Source: SZUA-368 sp028533045
GTDB lineage: Bacteria; Spirochaetota; Spirochaetia; DSM-2461
Length of the DNA: 64,000 bases
Direction of reading: 5' to 3'
Assembly (NCBI GenBank): GCA_050031985.1
Contig: JBNAIG010000008.1
Span: forward strand, 124,001 to 188,000
Below, in pieces: positions 49,820 through 58,671 of the stretch. A program made the translations under genes and the position numbers. The notes beneath the pieces were generated by a model, which worked only from the letters and a program-made list of their open reading frames with translations, was not told the origin of the DNA and searched no databases. Numbering within the stretch: position 1 is the stretch's first letter; each line of letters opens with the position of its first letter.

Positions 49820-50520
49820 TGAGCCTGGACAATATTAGAATCGTACTCTGTCGGCCGGAAGGTTCCATAAATATCGGCTCCGTGTGCCGTGCCATGAAGA
49901 CCATGGGCCTTTCCCGGCTTTATATTGTAAATCCCCAGCGAAATCTGGAAAAAGAGTGGATCCGCAACATGGCGGTTCATGCCTATGAGATCTATGAGAA
50001 GGCTGAATTTCCCGAAAGCCTGGCGGAGGCTCTGGAGGGCTGTGCCCTTTCCGCAGGAATAACACGGCGTCGTGGAACAAAGCGGAAGTTCTTTTCCCAT
50101 CTACCCGAAGAATTTGCCGCTAAAGCTCTATCCCTGGAGGGAGAAGCCGCCCTGGTATTCGGGAACGAACGGAACGGACTTAAGGATGACGAATTGGCCT
50201 GTTGCAATGCGGCGGTCCATATTCCTTCCAACCCGGACTACCCTTCCCTTAATCTCTCCCACGCTGTACAGGTTATGACCGCTGCCCTTTGGCGCGAATC
50301 GGCGGGAGAACGGGTAGCAAAGTACACACCTATTTCTGATAAAGACAGGGAAGCCATTGTAGATACCATTCATACGACTCTAGACTGTTTCAACTATTTC
50401 CAATCTTCCGATCCAGATGATATCGATGCGTTCTTTAGAGATATCCTGGCCCGGGCCGCCCTTAGCAAAAAGGAAGCCCGGGTTATGGAAAATATCTTTA
50501 TGAAAATCCGATATATGTAA
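49819..50520 (+). CDS. RNA 2'-O-methyltransferase, TrmJ/LasT-like (SpoU family)
   Basis: 233 residues. SPOUT blocks: IVLCRPEGSINIGSVCRAMK at the N-terminus, LVFGNERNGLKDDEL near residue 112, and VHIPSNPDYPSLNLSHAV near 132. This order fits TrmJ, which methylates position 32 of tRNAs, but a different RNA target is possible. A C-terminal helical extension (residues 175-233) follows the catalytic knot, as in TrmJ. Coupled to the FHA gene. Confidence 0.85.
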   Translation: MSLDNIRIVLCRPEGSINIGSVCRAMKTMGLSRLYIVNPQRNLEKEWIRNMAVHAYEIYEKAEFPESLAEALEGCALSAGITRRRGTKRKFFSHLPEEFAAKALSLEGEAALVFGNERNGLKDDELACCNAAVHIPSNPDYPSLNLSHAVQVMTAALWRESAGERVAKYTPISDKDREAIVDTIHTTLDCFNYFQSSDPDDIDAFFRDILARAALSKKEARVMENIFMKIRYM

Positions 50521-50539
50521 TTTAGGAATGAGGATTAAT

Positions 50540-50568
50540 TTGATTTCCCCTCCCTATTCATTTAAAAT
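50540..50568 (+). promoter_or_regulatory. Promoter of the hydrogenase operon, with structured leader
   Basis: TTGATT at 50540-50545, a 17-base spacer and TAAAAT at 50563-50568. The roughly 70-base leader contains GGAGCTC (50580-50586) and GAGCTCC (50623-50629), plus nested CATTA / TAATG, which can fold into a hairpin. No Rex-type palindrome was found. Confidence 0.55.
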
Positions 50569-50644
50569 TCAGTAACAACGGAGCTCATTAAAATAAAGAG
50601 ATCCTAATGATTTACCCGCAAAGAGCTCCCGTGAAGGGGTTGTT

Positions 50645-51094
50645 ATGGATCGGGAAATTGAAATCATCGCAGAAGAAATGGGAACGGAAAGGGATAAACT
50701 GCTTCCCTTTATGCAGGAAGTCCTTCGGTGCAAGAATTATCTTTCCGAGGATTCACTCAGGGACATAGCCTCTGCATTCCAGCTATCCTCCGCCGAAGTT
50801 TACGGTGTGGCTTCATTCTATTCATTCATAGAAACCTCTCCTCCCGGTCGTCATATTATTCGCCTTTGCAAAACGGTTTGTTGCGACTTGAAGAACAAGG
50901 ATCTTATTCTCCACACCCTGGAAAGGCATCTTCGCATTCATTTGGGAGAAACCACAGCGGATGGTAAATTCAGCCTGCTAAGCACCAATTGCATCGGTTG
51001 GTGTCATGAGTCACCGGCCATGATGATCAATGACAAGATCTACACCAGACTAACTCCCGAATCGACTCTCAAGGCTTTGGAAGAGTGGGATTAG
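50645..51094 (+). CDS. hydC: [FeFe]-hydrogenase gamma subunit, NuoE-like (HydC)
   Basis: 149 residues. Thioredoxin-like 2Fe-2S protein: helical N-terminus, SAEVYGVASFYSFIE near residue 50, RLCKTVCC (C-x4-C) near 78 and NCIGWCHESPA (C-x3-C) near 118, the four Cys ligands of NuoE. It passes electrons between the NAD(H)-binding beta subunit and the hydrogenase. AAGGGG precedes the ATG. First gene of a three-gene operon with 9- and 12-base gaps. Gene symbol by architecture. Confidence 0.88.
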   Translation: MDREIEIIAEEMGTERDKLLPFMQEVLRCKNYLSEDSLRDIASAFQLSSAEVYGVASFYSFIETSPPGRHIIRLCKTVCCDLKNKDLILHTLERHLRIHLGETTADGKFSLLSTNCIGWCHESPAMMINDKIYTRLTPESTLKALEEWD

Positions 51095-51103
51095 GAGGGA
51101 GTC

Positions 51104-52261
51104 ATGAAAAACAATATTCACAGAGTCGACCTCATTTTTCATGATTTGGACATTGAAAAATCCTTAGAAAAGATACAAAACACAACAGCGGAAACAATCT
51201 TGGAAGAGTTAAAGCTCTCCGGCTTGCGAGGCAGAGGAGGAGCAGGCTTCCCTACCGGTTTAAAATGGGAGAGCGTGGCCCACAGGAATAGTAGGGAAAA
51301 ATATGTCATTTGCAACGCCGACGAAGGAGAACCGGGTACCTTCAAAGACAGGGAAATTCTCCAGAAAAAAGCGGAAAAAGTCTTTTTGGGAATGGCTGTC
51401 TGTTCCCATACCATCAAGGCCACAAAAGGATATATCTATTTAAGAGCGGAATACGGCTATCTTCTCCCCCAACTGAATCAACAAATTCACCGCTTCAATG
51501 GGGAACTCGAATCCCTGGACTTCCCCTTTAATATCGAACTGAGACTGGGAAGCGGCGCCTATGTTTGCGGGGAAGAAACCAGCCTGATTGAATCGCTGGA
51601 AGGTAAGCGGGGTGAAGCTCGGAACAAACCGCCTTTTCCCGTAGAATCGGGATTTCTGGGAAAACCTACCATCGTAAACAATGTGGAGACTCTGGTTTAT
51701 ACCGCCCATATCGCCCTGGACGGAGGAGAATTCTTTAGGGATATGGGAACGGATCTTTCCACGGGAGCCAAAGTATTTTGTGTGTCCGGCGATACGGAGA
51801 AACCTGGCATATACGAATTGGAGCTGGGCATGACACTGGCTGATTTTAATGACCAGTACGGTTGTGAGGATATCAAGGCAGTTCAGGTCGGTGGTGTTGC
51901 CGGTTACTGCGTCCCAAGAAAAAATTTCAAAAATACGATTATTGGATATGAAGGAATACCCACCGGCGGCTCCATGATGCTTTTTAACTCTTCCCGTTCC
52001 ATGTACCGCATATTGCATAATTACCTGGAATTTTTTCTGGAAGAGTCTTGCGGCCAGTGTACTCCTTGCCGTATAGGGTGCCAGCAACTCCTTAAAGGCA
52101 TTGAGATGATAAAGAAAGGGCAAAAACCGGCGGCTTATTTAGATGAACTTCAGGAACTGGCGGAAACAATGCAATTAACTTCCAAGTGCGGTTTGGGCCA
52201 GTCCGTCGTACATCCCTTTAATTCCATCACAACCCATTTCAGAGAAGAGATCTGTTATTAA
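51104..52261 (+). CDS. hydB: [FeFe]-hydrogenase beta subunit, short NuoF-like (HydB)
   Basis: 385 residues. NAD(P)H- and FMN-binding core: LRGRGGAGFPTGLKWE near residue 40, CNADEGEPGTFKDRE near 70 and GAYVCGEETSLIESLEGKRGE near 150. The C-terminus holds one 4Fe-4S site, CGQCTPCRIGC near 318 with a later Cys in SKCGLGQS. The N-terminal thioredoxin/2Fe-2S domain and the C-terminal ferredoxin domain of long HydB proteins are absent. Such short subunits have been linked with NADH-dependent, non-bifurcating enzymes (from memory, not certain). GGAGG lies upstream. Confidence 0.88.
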   Translation: MKNNIHRVDLIFHDLDIEKSLEKIQNTTAETILEELKLSGLRGRGGAGFPTGLKWESVAHRNSREKYVICNADEGEPGTFKDREILQKKAEKVFLGMAVCSHTIKATKGYIYLRAEYGYLLPQLNQQIHRFNGELESLDFPFNIELRLGSGAYVCGEETSLIESLEGKRGEARNKPPFPVESGFLGKPTIVNNVETLVYTAHIALDGGEFFRDMGTDLSTGAKVFCVSGDTEKPGIYELELGMTLADFNDQYGCEDIKAVQVGGVAGYCVPRKNFKNTIIGYEGIPTGGSMMLFNSSRSMYRILHNYLEFFLEESCGQCTPCRIGCQQLLKGIEMIKKGQKPAAYLDELQELAETMQLTSKCGLGQSVVHPFNSITTHFREEICY

Positions 52262-52273
52262 GGGAGGATTCCT

Positions 52274-54061
52274 ATGATAGTAAATGTAACAATTGATTCT
52301 CAAATAATCCCGTGTAATGATGATCAAACAATACTGACGGCGGCCCAATCTCACGGCATAAAAATTCCCACCCTCTGTTTTCATGAAGATCTGGGGATTG
52401 CCGGGAATTGCCGACTTTGCCTTGTGGAAATTGAGGGGGAAAAGCGCCTTCAACCCTCCTGTGCTCTAAAGGTTAAAGAGGGAATGATAATACACACCAA
52501 CACGGATAGGATTCGAAAAACCAGAAGACAGCTTCTTTCCCTGCTCCTTTCGGAACATAACGGCGACTGTTTACATTGCGACCGCAGCGGCCATTGCGAA
52601 CTTCAAAGCCTTGCAACCCAGAACGGTTTGGAGGAAGAACTCTACCCTCCCCTAAAAAAAGACTACCGAGAGGATATTTCCTCCCCTTCTATCAAGAAAG
52701 ACGACAGCAAATGCATACGCTGCCAAAGATGTGTGCGCACCTGTCATATCATTCAGGACGTAAATGCTTTGGCTGTGACCCATAGGGGGGCAGACTTAAA
52801 AATATCTACCTTCCTGGATAAACCCCTTCATAATGTTATTTGTACCAACTGCGGACAGTGCGTTAACCGCTGTCCTACTGGCGCCTTAACGGAACAAAGC
52901 GCCGTGGAAGATGTCTGGCATGTTCTTTCCCGTCCCGAACTGCATGTGGTTGTTCAAACAGCCCCGGCCGTTAGGATCGCACTGGGTGAGCAACTGGGAT
53001 ATTCCCAGGGTGGACGGGTTACAGGGAAAATGGTTTCTGCCCTTAGAAGATTGGGGTTTGATAAAGTATTTGATACAAACTTTACTGCCGACATGACAAT
53101 TATGGAAGAAGGTACGGAACTGCTGAATAGGCTTAAATCAGCCTTTACCGATAATCATAACCTTATAGACGCTAAGCCTCTGCCTCAATTTTCTTCGTGT
53201 TCACCGGGATGGATTAAATACCTAGAGCACCAGTACCCCGGCTTTCTCGGCCATCTCTCTACCTGTAAATCCCCCCAGCAGATGTTTGGAACTCTGGCAA
53301 AAACCTACTATGCCGATCGTGCCGGGATAGACCCCTCTCTTATTCGGGTCGTTTCCATTATGCCCTGTACGGCAAAAAAATTCGAAGCCCAACGACCGGA
53401 AATGTGCGACAGCGGTTATCGTGATGTAGATTTTGTTCTTACCACAAGGGAACTGGGGAAAATGCTGGACCAGGGGGGAATTGATTTTTCTACCCTGGAA
53501 CAAAGCAGTTGTGACAGCCTGCTGGGAACCCATTCGGGAGCGGCCGTAATATTCGGAGCCACCGGGGGCGTCATGGAGGCAGCCCTGCGAACGGTCTATG
53601 AAATTGTTACGGGTAGAGAAGTCCCCTATCCCCGCCTGGATATAACTCCTGTTCGTGGTATGGAAGGCGTCAAAGAAGCGGAAATCCTTATAGAGAATCC
53701 CCTCCCCGACTGGTCCTTTCTTGAAGGTATTACCCTAAAAGTGGCCGTATCCCACGGTCTCTCCCACGCACGAAAATTACTCGATAAGATTCAGAAGGGA
53801 GAAAAGGATTATCACTTTGTCGAATTCATGGCATGCCCGGGCGGATGCCTGGGAGGCGGCGGACAACCGATTCCCACAACACCGGAAATCCGCCTTAAAC
53901 GAATGGAGGGTATTTATGATGAGGACCGAAGCATGGCAATCCGAAAATCCCATGAAAATCCCGAAGTTCACAGGATCTATCAGGATTTTCTGGGTGAGCC
54001 CTGCAGTCCCATCTCCCATAAACTCCTCCATACCGAATATACCGCCCGGGAGCTCTATTGA
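52274..54061 (+). CDS. hydA: [FeFe]-hydrogenase catalytic subunit (HydA, NuoG-like N-terminus)
   Basis: 595 residues. N-terminal 2Fe-2S domain (Cys35, 46, 49, 63), a His-Cys3 cluster (HNGDCLHCDRSGHC near 96), a two-cluster ferredoxin domain (CIRCQRCVRTC, CTNCGQCVNRCP) and the H-cluster domain with SSCSPGW (Cys309), MPCTAKKFE (Cys365) and MACPGGCLGGGGQP (Cys521, Cys525). A short C-terminal tail follows. Reduces protons to H2 or the reverse with electrons from NADH and/or ferredoxin, cytoplasmic. Maturases HydE/F/G are not in this window. The stop is directly adjacent to that of the convergent nuclease gene. Confidence 0.95.
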   Translation: MIVNVTIDSQIIPCNDDQTILTAAQSHGIKIPTLCFHEDLGIAGNCRLCLVEIEGEKRLQPSCALKVKEGMIIHTNTDRIRKTRRQLLSLLLSEHNGDCLHCDRSGHCELQSLATQNGLEEELYPPLKKDYREDISSPSIKKDDSKCIRCQRCVRTCHIIQDVNALAVTHRGADLKISTFLDKPLHNVICTNCGQCVNRCPTGALTEQSAVEDVWHVLSRPELHVVVQTAPAVRIALGEQLGYSQGGRVTGKMVSALRRLGFDKVFDTNFTADMTIMEEGTELLNRLKSAFTDNHNLIDAKPLPQFSSCSPGWIKYLEHQYPGFLGHLSTCKSPQQMFGTLAKTYYADRAGIDPSLIRVVSIMPCTAKKFEAQRPEMCDSGYRDVDFVLTTRELGKMLDQGGIDFSTLEQSSCDSLLGTHSGAAVIFGATGGVMEAALRTVYEIVTGREVPYPRLDITPVRGMEGVKEAEILIENPLPDWSFLEGITLKVAVSHGLSHARKLLDKIQKGEKDYHFVEFMACPGGCLGGGGQPIPTTPEIRLKRMEGIYDEDRSMAIRKSHENPEVHRIYQDFLGEPCSPISHKLLHTEYTARELY

Positions 54062-57000
54062 TTATTCGATTGAATGAATTCCCAGGTTATCCCAGTAGTC
54101 CTGATCGTAGACAATCCATTCCGAATCGTCTTCGCTTGTACCGGCAGAGCTCTCCCAATCTCCTTCGTTTCCGGAAGTCACAGTAGACTTTCTTACCAAG
54201 GTATGCTCCTTGGTTCCTTCCTCTGTACCGGCAACAGTCCAGCCTGAACCGGGATCTTCCCCCAGAATACCAATCTGGTCTACCACAGTACCATCACCAT
54301 CGACCAGTTGAAGACAATCGTCACCGTTATACCAGGTCGCTCCGGTCAATGCCGTATCACCCTGCTCAAGGATAGTGTCGTCTGCAGAAGAGTTGGCAAC
54401 AATGTACATTTCCCCGGGTGCCAATTCTGTTACAGAAGTCGCATCGCCCAGACTGTAGGTACCGGACGCATCGGTGTAGCCGTTGTTATAGCGGTAGATC
54501 GTGTAATCGGCCAGGGATACCGTTTCCGATGAACCGTTATAAATTTCCAGATACTTGTTGTTGGAAGACCCTTCGCTGTACTCGGAGAAGAAGAGAGAAC
54601 CTACAGAAGACGTCTCGTCTTTTTCGCCACAGGTGAGTACGGCATTAACCGGATCATGGTCGGTACAGCGGCTATCCGAATCGAATTCAGAATATCGATG
54701 GACAATATCTACCTGGGCGCCTTCCAGCATGGCAGAAGAAACATAGATGTGATCCAGCTGCTGGCTATTACCATTATAGATGTAGCTATACTGCTCATTC
54801 TCTTCCAGAAGAGATGTCGTCAGACTTGTCAGCCCTGCCTCTTCCAGAATTTCCATAGAAGAAGAGAACTGAAAATCATTCATATCGCCGGCCACAATGA
54901 TATTGGCTTCGCTGTCGACAGCGAGTATTTCCGTAACCATTTCGCTTACGGCCTGGGCCTGAACTTCCCTTTCATCCTCACTGGAGAACTGGGGAGGCTG
55001 AATTTCTCCAAAGAGATAGTTGTCACCGCTCTTGGAGCAAAAGTGATTGTTAATAACAAAGATCGTTTCTCCTCCAAAGCTAAACTGAACGAGAACAGAC
55101 TTTCGGCTATCCGCAAAAGAATCAACACTAAATCGGCCCGGATTAAGGGTCAAGCTGACTTCTTCCTCTTCCACCACGACTTCCGTTTCATCCGTTGCCC
55201 CGGCGTCTCCTACTGCGGTAAAATCCACCGTAGCACTGTTGTACAAAAATCCTACTCGGATATTGGCTCCAGTCCACCCACCATCGGAATTATCTTCCGG
55301 TTCAACGTCAATATATTCATAGGAAGGTCCATTAAGAGCTTCAACCGCAGCAATTAACATAGCGGCATTGTTTTCTGCCGTTACCGTACCGTCATCGTCG
55401 GAATAGCTGTCATCGGTCATTTCCTGAAGACAAATTATATCGGGGCTGTTCAGTCCGCTTACAATAGTTTCGGCAATATCTTCCACCTTGGCTTCGATTT
55501 CATCGTCGCTCATATCTTCATCGTCCCGGGGAAAGTTCTCAATATTGAAGGTAGCGAAGTTTAGTTCATCCTCTTGAGCGGATAAGCCGGAGGTTTCCCT
55601 AGCCACCGTATTTGACTCAATATCCGGTAGAGATGTGGGTAAAACAAGGAATTTCCCGTAGCTGTAACCAATTACCCCCTGAACGGATTCGGCAAAGGAA
55701 TCTCCCAGATTAGCCTCCATGGAGTCGAGGCCCAGTGTGTAAGCATCCGTATCAATATGGATTCTCTGGGGGTTAAAATAATCTTCATAAATGACCAGCC
55801 CGCCCCGTCCTGTCATATTATCATAACTGACGCCTTCGGGGATAACGGGGATTTCACCGTACTTGGTTCCGCCGATGGCTACGGGATTATCAATTTCCAC
55901 CAGCATGGATTCTCTGGCTTCGTACCAGTCAATGGCATCCTCTTCCGGGTCGAATTCCCCGTCATAAACCGTACCTTCTCCGTCACCGTCGGGGTCACCG
56001 TCATTACAGATATACTCGCTGGGAGGCAGGATTCCCTCGCTGCCAATCAGGACCGCATCGGGAAGGGTGTAACTGGAAGTTAAAAGGGTTACGGTAACAT
56101 CGGAGAGTTCGGTCAACTTCAAGCTATCGGTATATCCATATTCCTGAACTTCCCCGCTTACGGAAACCAGATTACCGATTTCGTAGGAGTGGTATTTATC
56201 GTAAACATAAATGCCTTCACTGGTATCGTCATCATCGTCGGCATAGAGGCTTTGCATCCAGAATCCGTAGCTTTCTGTAGCCGTGATAACTCCCAATACC
56301 TTTTCTACCGTTTCATCTTCATAGGGGCTCACATGTCCGGCCCCCTGAATCTCGGGGATATCCATGTACAGTTCCACCTCTTCGGAGATGGTTACGCTTT
56401 GATTCGTAGATCCGGCCCGGCTGCCATCGTAGCTAAAAGCCGCTACATCGATTCGATAGGAGCCGTCATCGTCGGTGGCGAAAACATAACTGTCGCCGGT
56501 AGAAGCCGAAACACCGTCTACATACCAGACATAGACCACTCCATCCAGCTCTTCATCAAGGGAAGCACTAAGGATAATCGGCTCTCCCACTCCCGCCACA
56601 TCTGTGTCATAGCTAATGAAAGGATTAAGAGGATCATCAAGATCGGCATCAATGTTTACATCTATTGTTCCGCCGTCCACTTTAAGGTCGGTAAAATCAA
56701 AGGAAGCGCTTGTCGTTTCATCACTTATGATTCTAACAATTTCCATGACACCGGTACAAAGATAGTCATCGTCATAGAGACAGAAAGAGAGGGAGTAGTA
56801 GCCGTTCTCCAGGCTGCTGCAAAAAGTTGCGATTCCGCTTTCTTCATCAATTGTCACGTCCAGTACGGTTTCTGTTCCTTCGCTGTCTGTAAGAAGGGCG
56901 GATAGAACGGGAGTTTCCACGTCTTCCCCGTTCCAGTCGGCCTCAAGGGAAAGAACCCCTTCTCCGGCAATTTCACTAATAACAAGGGTTACTTCTGTGG

Positions 57001-57346
57001 TTTCGCCGCTATGGACTTCACAGCTTTCTGAAGCCTCTCCGATAAGATCCCCTTCACTGTTGTAAGCATTAGCGGAAATGGTCCAGGTGCCGTATCTTAA
57101 ATCTTCAAAGGACGCCTCGCTTTCCGATTCGTCCAGTTCGCTTTCCAGATACTCCCCGTTAGGACCTTCAAGAATAAGAATGTAAGAGTCTGGCACCATC
57201 GAGATCTCCGGTTCCAGAGTCTTACTTACTTCTTCACTCAATGAAAGGGAAATAGACCCGCTCTCACTGGCATCCGATTCGGATACTCCCTCGCAAGAGG
57301 CAAACATTAATACTGCCATAAGTAGCATACCCAAGTACTTTTTCAT
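54062..57346 (-). CDS. Large lipoprotein with endonuclease/exonuclease/phosphatase and lamin-tail domains (ExeM-like)
   Basis: 1094 residues. Lipobox MFASC near residue 18, then three to four acidic Ig-like or carbohydrate-binding-like segments to about 330, an OB-fold region near 340-420 and the EEP nuclease domain near 610-920: FATFNIENF, IICLQEM (Glu), INNHFCSKSGD (His), IVAGDMNDFQ (Asp-Asn) and CTDHDPVNAV (Asp-His). A C-terminal lamin-tail domain follows near 930-1070 (FFSEYSEGSSNNKYLEIYN). Likely degrades extracellular DNA at the cell surface. The ATG at 57346 is set by GGAGG 5 bases upstream. Very acidic. Confidence 0.88.
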   Translation of the reverse strand: MKKYLGMLLMAVLMFASCEGVSESDASESGSISLSLSEEVSKTLEPEISMVPDSYILILEGPNGEYLESELDESESEASFEDLRYGTWTISANAYNSEGDLIGEASESCEVHSGETTEVTLVISEIAGEGVLSLEADWNGEDVETPVLSALLTDSEGTETVLDVTIDEESGIATFCSSLENGYYSLSFCLYDDDYLCTGVMEIVRIISDETTSASFDFTDLKVDGGTIDVNIDADLDDPLNPFISYDTDVAGVGEPIILSASLDEELDGVVYVWYVDGVSASTGDSYVFATDDDGSYRIDVAAFSYDGSRAGSTNQSVTISEEVELYMDIPEIQGAGHVSPYEDETVEKVLGVITATESYGFWMQSLYADDDDDTSEGIYVYDKYHSYEIGNLVSVSGEVQEYGYTDSLKLTELSDVTVTLLTSSYTLPDAVLIGSEGILPPSEYICNDGDPDGDGEGTVYDGEFDPEEDAIDWYEARESMLVEIDNPVAIGGTKYGEIPVIPEGVSYDNMTGRGGLVIYEDYFNPQRIHIDTDAYTLGLDSMEANLGDSFAESVQGVIGYSYGKFLVLPTSLPDIESNTVARETSGLSAQEDELNFATFNIENFPRDDEDMSDDEIEAKVEDIAETIVSGLNSPDIICLQEMTDDSYSDDDGTVTAENNAAMLIAAVEALNGPSYEYIDVEPEDNSDGGWTGANIRVGFLYNSATVDFTAVGDAGATDETEVVVEEEEVSLTLNPGRFSVDSFADSRKSVLVQFSFGGETIFVINNHFCSKSGDNYLFGEIQPPQFSSEDEREVQAQAVSEMVTEILAVDSEANIIVAGDMNDFQFSSSMEILEEAGLTSLTTSLLEENEQYSYIYNGNSQQLDHIYVSSAMLEGAQVDIVHRYSEFDSDSRCTDHDPVNAVLTCGEKDETSSVGSLFFSEYSEGSSNNKYLEIYNGSSETVSLADYTIYRYNNGYTDASGTYSLGDATSVTELAPGEMYIVANSSADDTILEQGDTALTGATWYNGDDCLQLVDGDGTVVDQIGILGEDPGSGWTVAGTEEGTKEHTLVRKSTVTSGNEGDWESSAGTSEDDSEWIVYDQDYWDNLGIHSIE

Positions 57347-57366
57347 CTGTTCCTCCAATTTTTTAA

Positions 57367-57378
57367 GGACAATTGTCC
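57367..57378 (-). promoter_or_regulatory. Palindrome in the leader of the surface nuclease gene
   Basis: GGACAATTGTCC is a perfect 12-base palindrome, 21 bases upstream of the start codon. A possible -10 (TATTCT on the minus strand) lies just upstream, so the site could be an operator. Confidence 0.4.
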
Positions 57379-57457
57379 CATAAAAAAGAATAGCATTGGG
57401 TCGTTAACTAATCTAGGAGGATCTGTTTAATTTGTGTCAGTTTTGTGACCTCATCTT

Positions 57458-58597
57458 TCACGAAGCTAAACGGCGCTTAAGAAACCAGCAGGGTATTAAT
57501 CCGCCCAGAGGAATTAAACCGTAAATAAAGTAGAGCATTCTAAAGCCGCTTTGTTCTACAATGTAGCCGCCCATGGTACTGCCTAAAAATCCCCCCATTC
57601 CCATACCCAGAGAAATATAAATGGCCATGGCTATACCCCGGTTGGCCGGTTTGGTTTTTTCCTGAATAAAAGCAATTATAACCGCATGCATAAGACCGAA
57701 TGAGAGGCAATGAAGGACCTGCCCGGCCAGAACCAGACCAAAGTTGGGAGCAAAGGCGTTTAGCATCATTCGGGCCGTTGTTCCCAATAAGGCTATGGTA
57801 AAGAGACGGGGATAACCGTAACGGGGGATAAACCGAATGGCATATATGATTACAGGAATTTCCGCAAAGGCGGAAAGGGCGCTCACCGCTCCTATTTGCT
57901 GGATATTCCATGTTTCCTGAATGAAAAGAAAGAAAAACGAGTAGTAGGCGGACATGGAAAGGCGATTAAAGAAAACCGTGGCGATTCCCAGCCAGAAAAT
58001 CAGGGAGAGAGATCCTTCCCTTTTACTGTGGGCTTCCGGAGTATATTCAGCCTTGGGCAAAAAGAACAGTGTAGAAATATGGAAAAGCACCATGGTTACA
58101 AACCAGAACAAAATGGACTGGGGAGACGTGGCGTCAATTAACTTAAAAACAGATAAAAAGAAGGCCACCCCCACATAACTCAGACTTCCCACAACCCTTA
58201 CCTTTCCGTAATTCTTCTGAAAATCGGGCAGGCCATGGGAGGCTAAGGTTTCGGTAAGGGGAATCCCGTTTTTGAAAAAGAACCCCAGGAAAAAAATGGA
58301 ACCCAGGGACAAGATAAAAGGGAGGTCCAATAGAAGAGACGAATGAAAAATAATGGCCAGTATTTCACAGGTAAAAAGTAGGATTTTAAATTTGCCCGTC
58401 CTGTCTCCTGCGGCGCCAATTATCATAGGGCCGAAAATCCCGGCTATCTCAAAACTCCCCAGCATTAAACCGATTTGGGAAGGAGAAAAATCCAGCCCAC
58501 GCAAAAAAAGCTGTAGAAAGGGAGAAATTACGGCGAAGGATCCAAAAAGCCCCAGATAGATAAAGCCAAATAGAGCCACTTTTCTGTTGTCATTCAT
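57458..58597 (-). CDS. MFS transporter
   Basis: 379 residues with about twelve hydrophobic helices, of the LacY/NupG/HcaT-like MFS branch. LMLGSFEIAGIFGPMIIGAAGDRTGKFK near residue 42 is the loop 2-3 signature (G-x3-D-R-x-G), and YGYPRLFTIALLGTTARM is in the second half. Substrate unknown; sugars, nucleosides and phenylpropionate are used by relatives. No ribosome site precedes the ATG. Neighbours give no hint of the substrate. Confidence 0.82.
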   Translation of the reverse strand: MNDNRKVALFGFIYLGLFGSFAVISPFLQLFLRGLDFSPSQIGLMLGSFEIAGIFGPMIIGAAGDRTGKFKILLFTCEILAIIFHSSLLLDLPFILSLGSIFFLGFFFKNGIPLTETLASHGLPDFQKNYGKVRVVGSLSYVGVAFFLSVFKLIDATSPQSILFWFVTMVLFHISTLFFLPKAEYTPEAHSKREGSLSLIFWLGIATVFFNRLSMSAYYSFFFLFIQETWNIQQIGAVSALSAFAEIPVIIYAIRFIPRYGYPRLFTIALLGTTARMMLNAFAPNFGLVLAGQVLHCLSFGLMHAVIIAFIQEKTKPANRGIAMAIYISLGMGMGGFLGSTMGGYIVEQSGFRMLYFIYGLIPLGGLIPCWFLKRRLAS

Positions 58598-58671
58598 AAC
58601 ATCATACTATAAGGGAGGGAGAGAAAAAATGCTTCACTTTCGGCTGATAATTTATTAATTTATCTAAGGTT

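Noticed and set aside
56189..56905. 238-residue plus-strand ORF
   Set aside because: Antisense shadow of the nuclease lipoprotein gene, caused by its biased acidic codon use.
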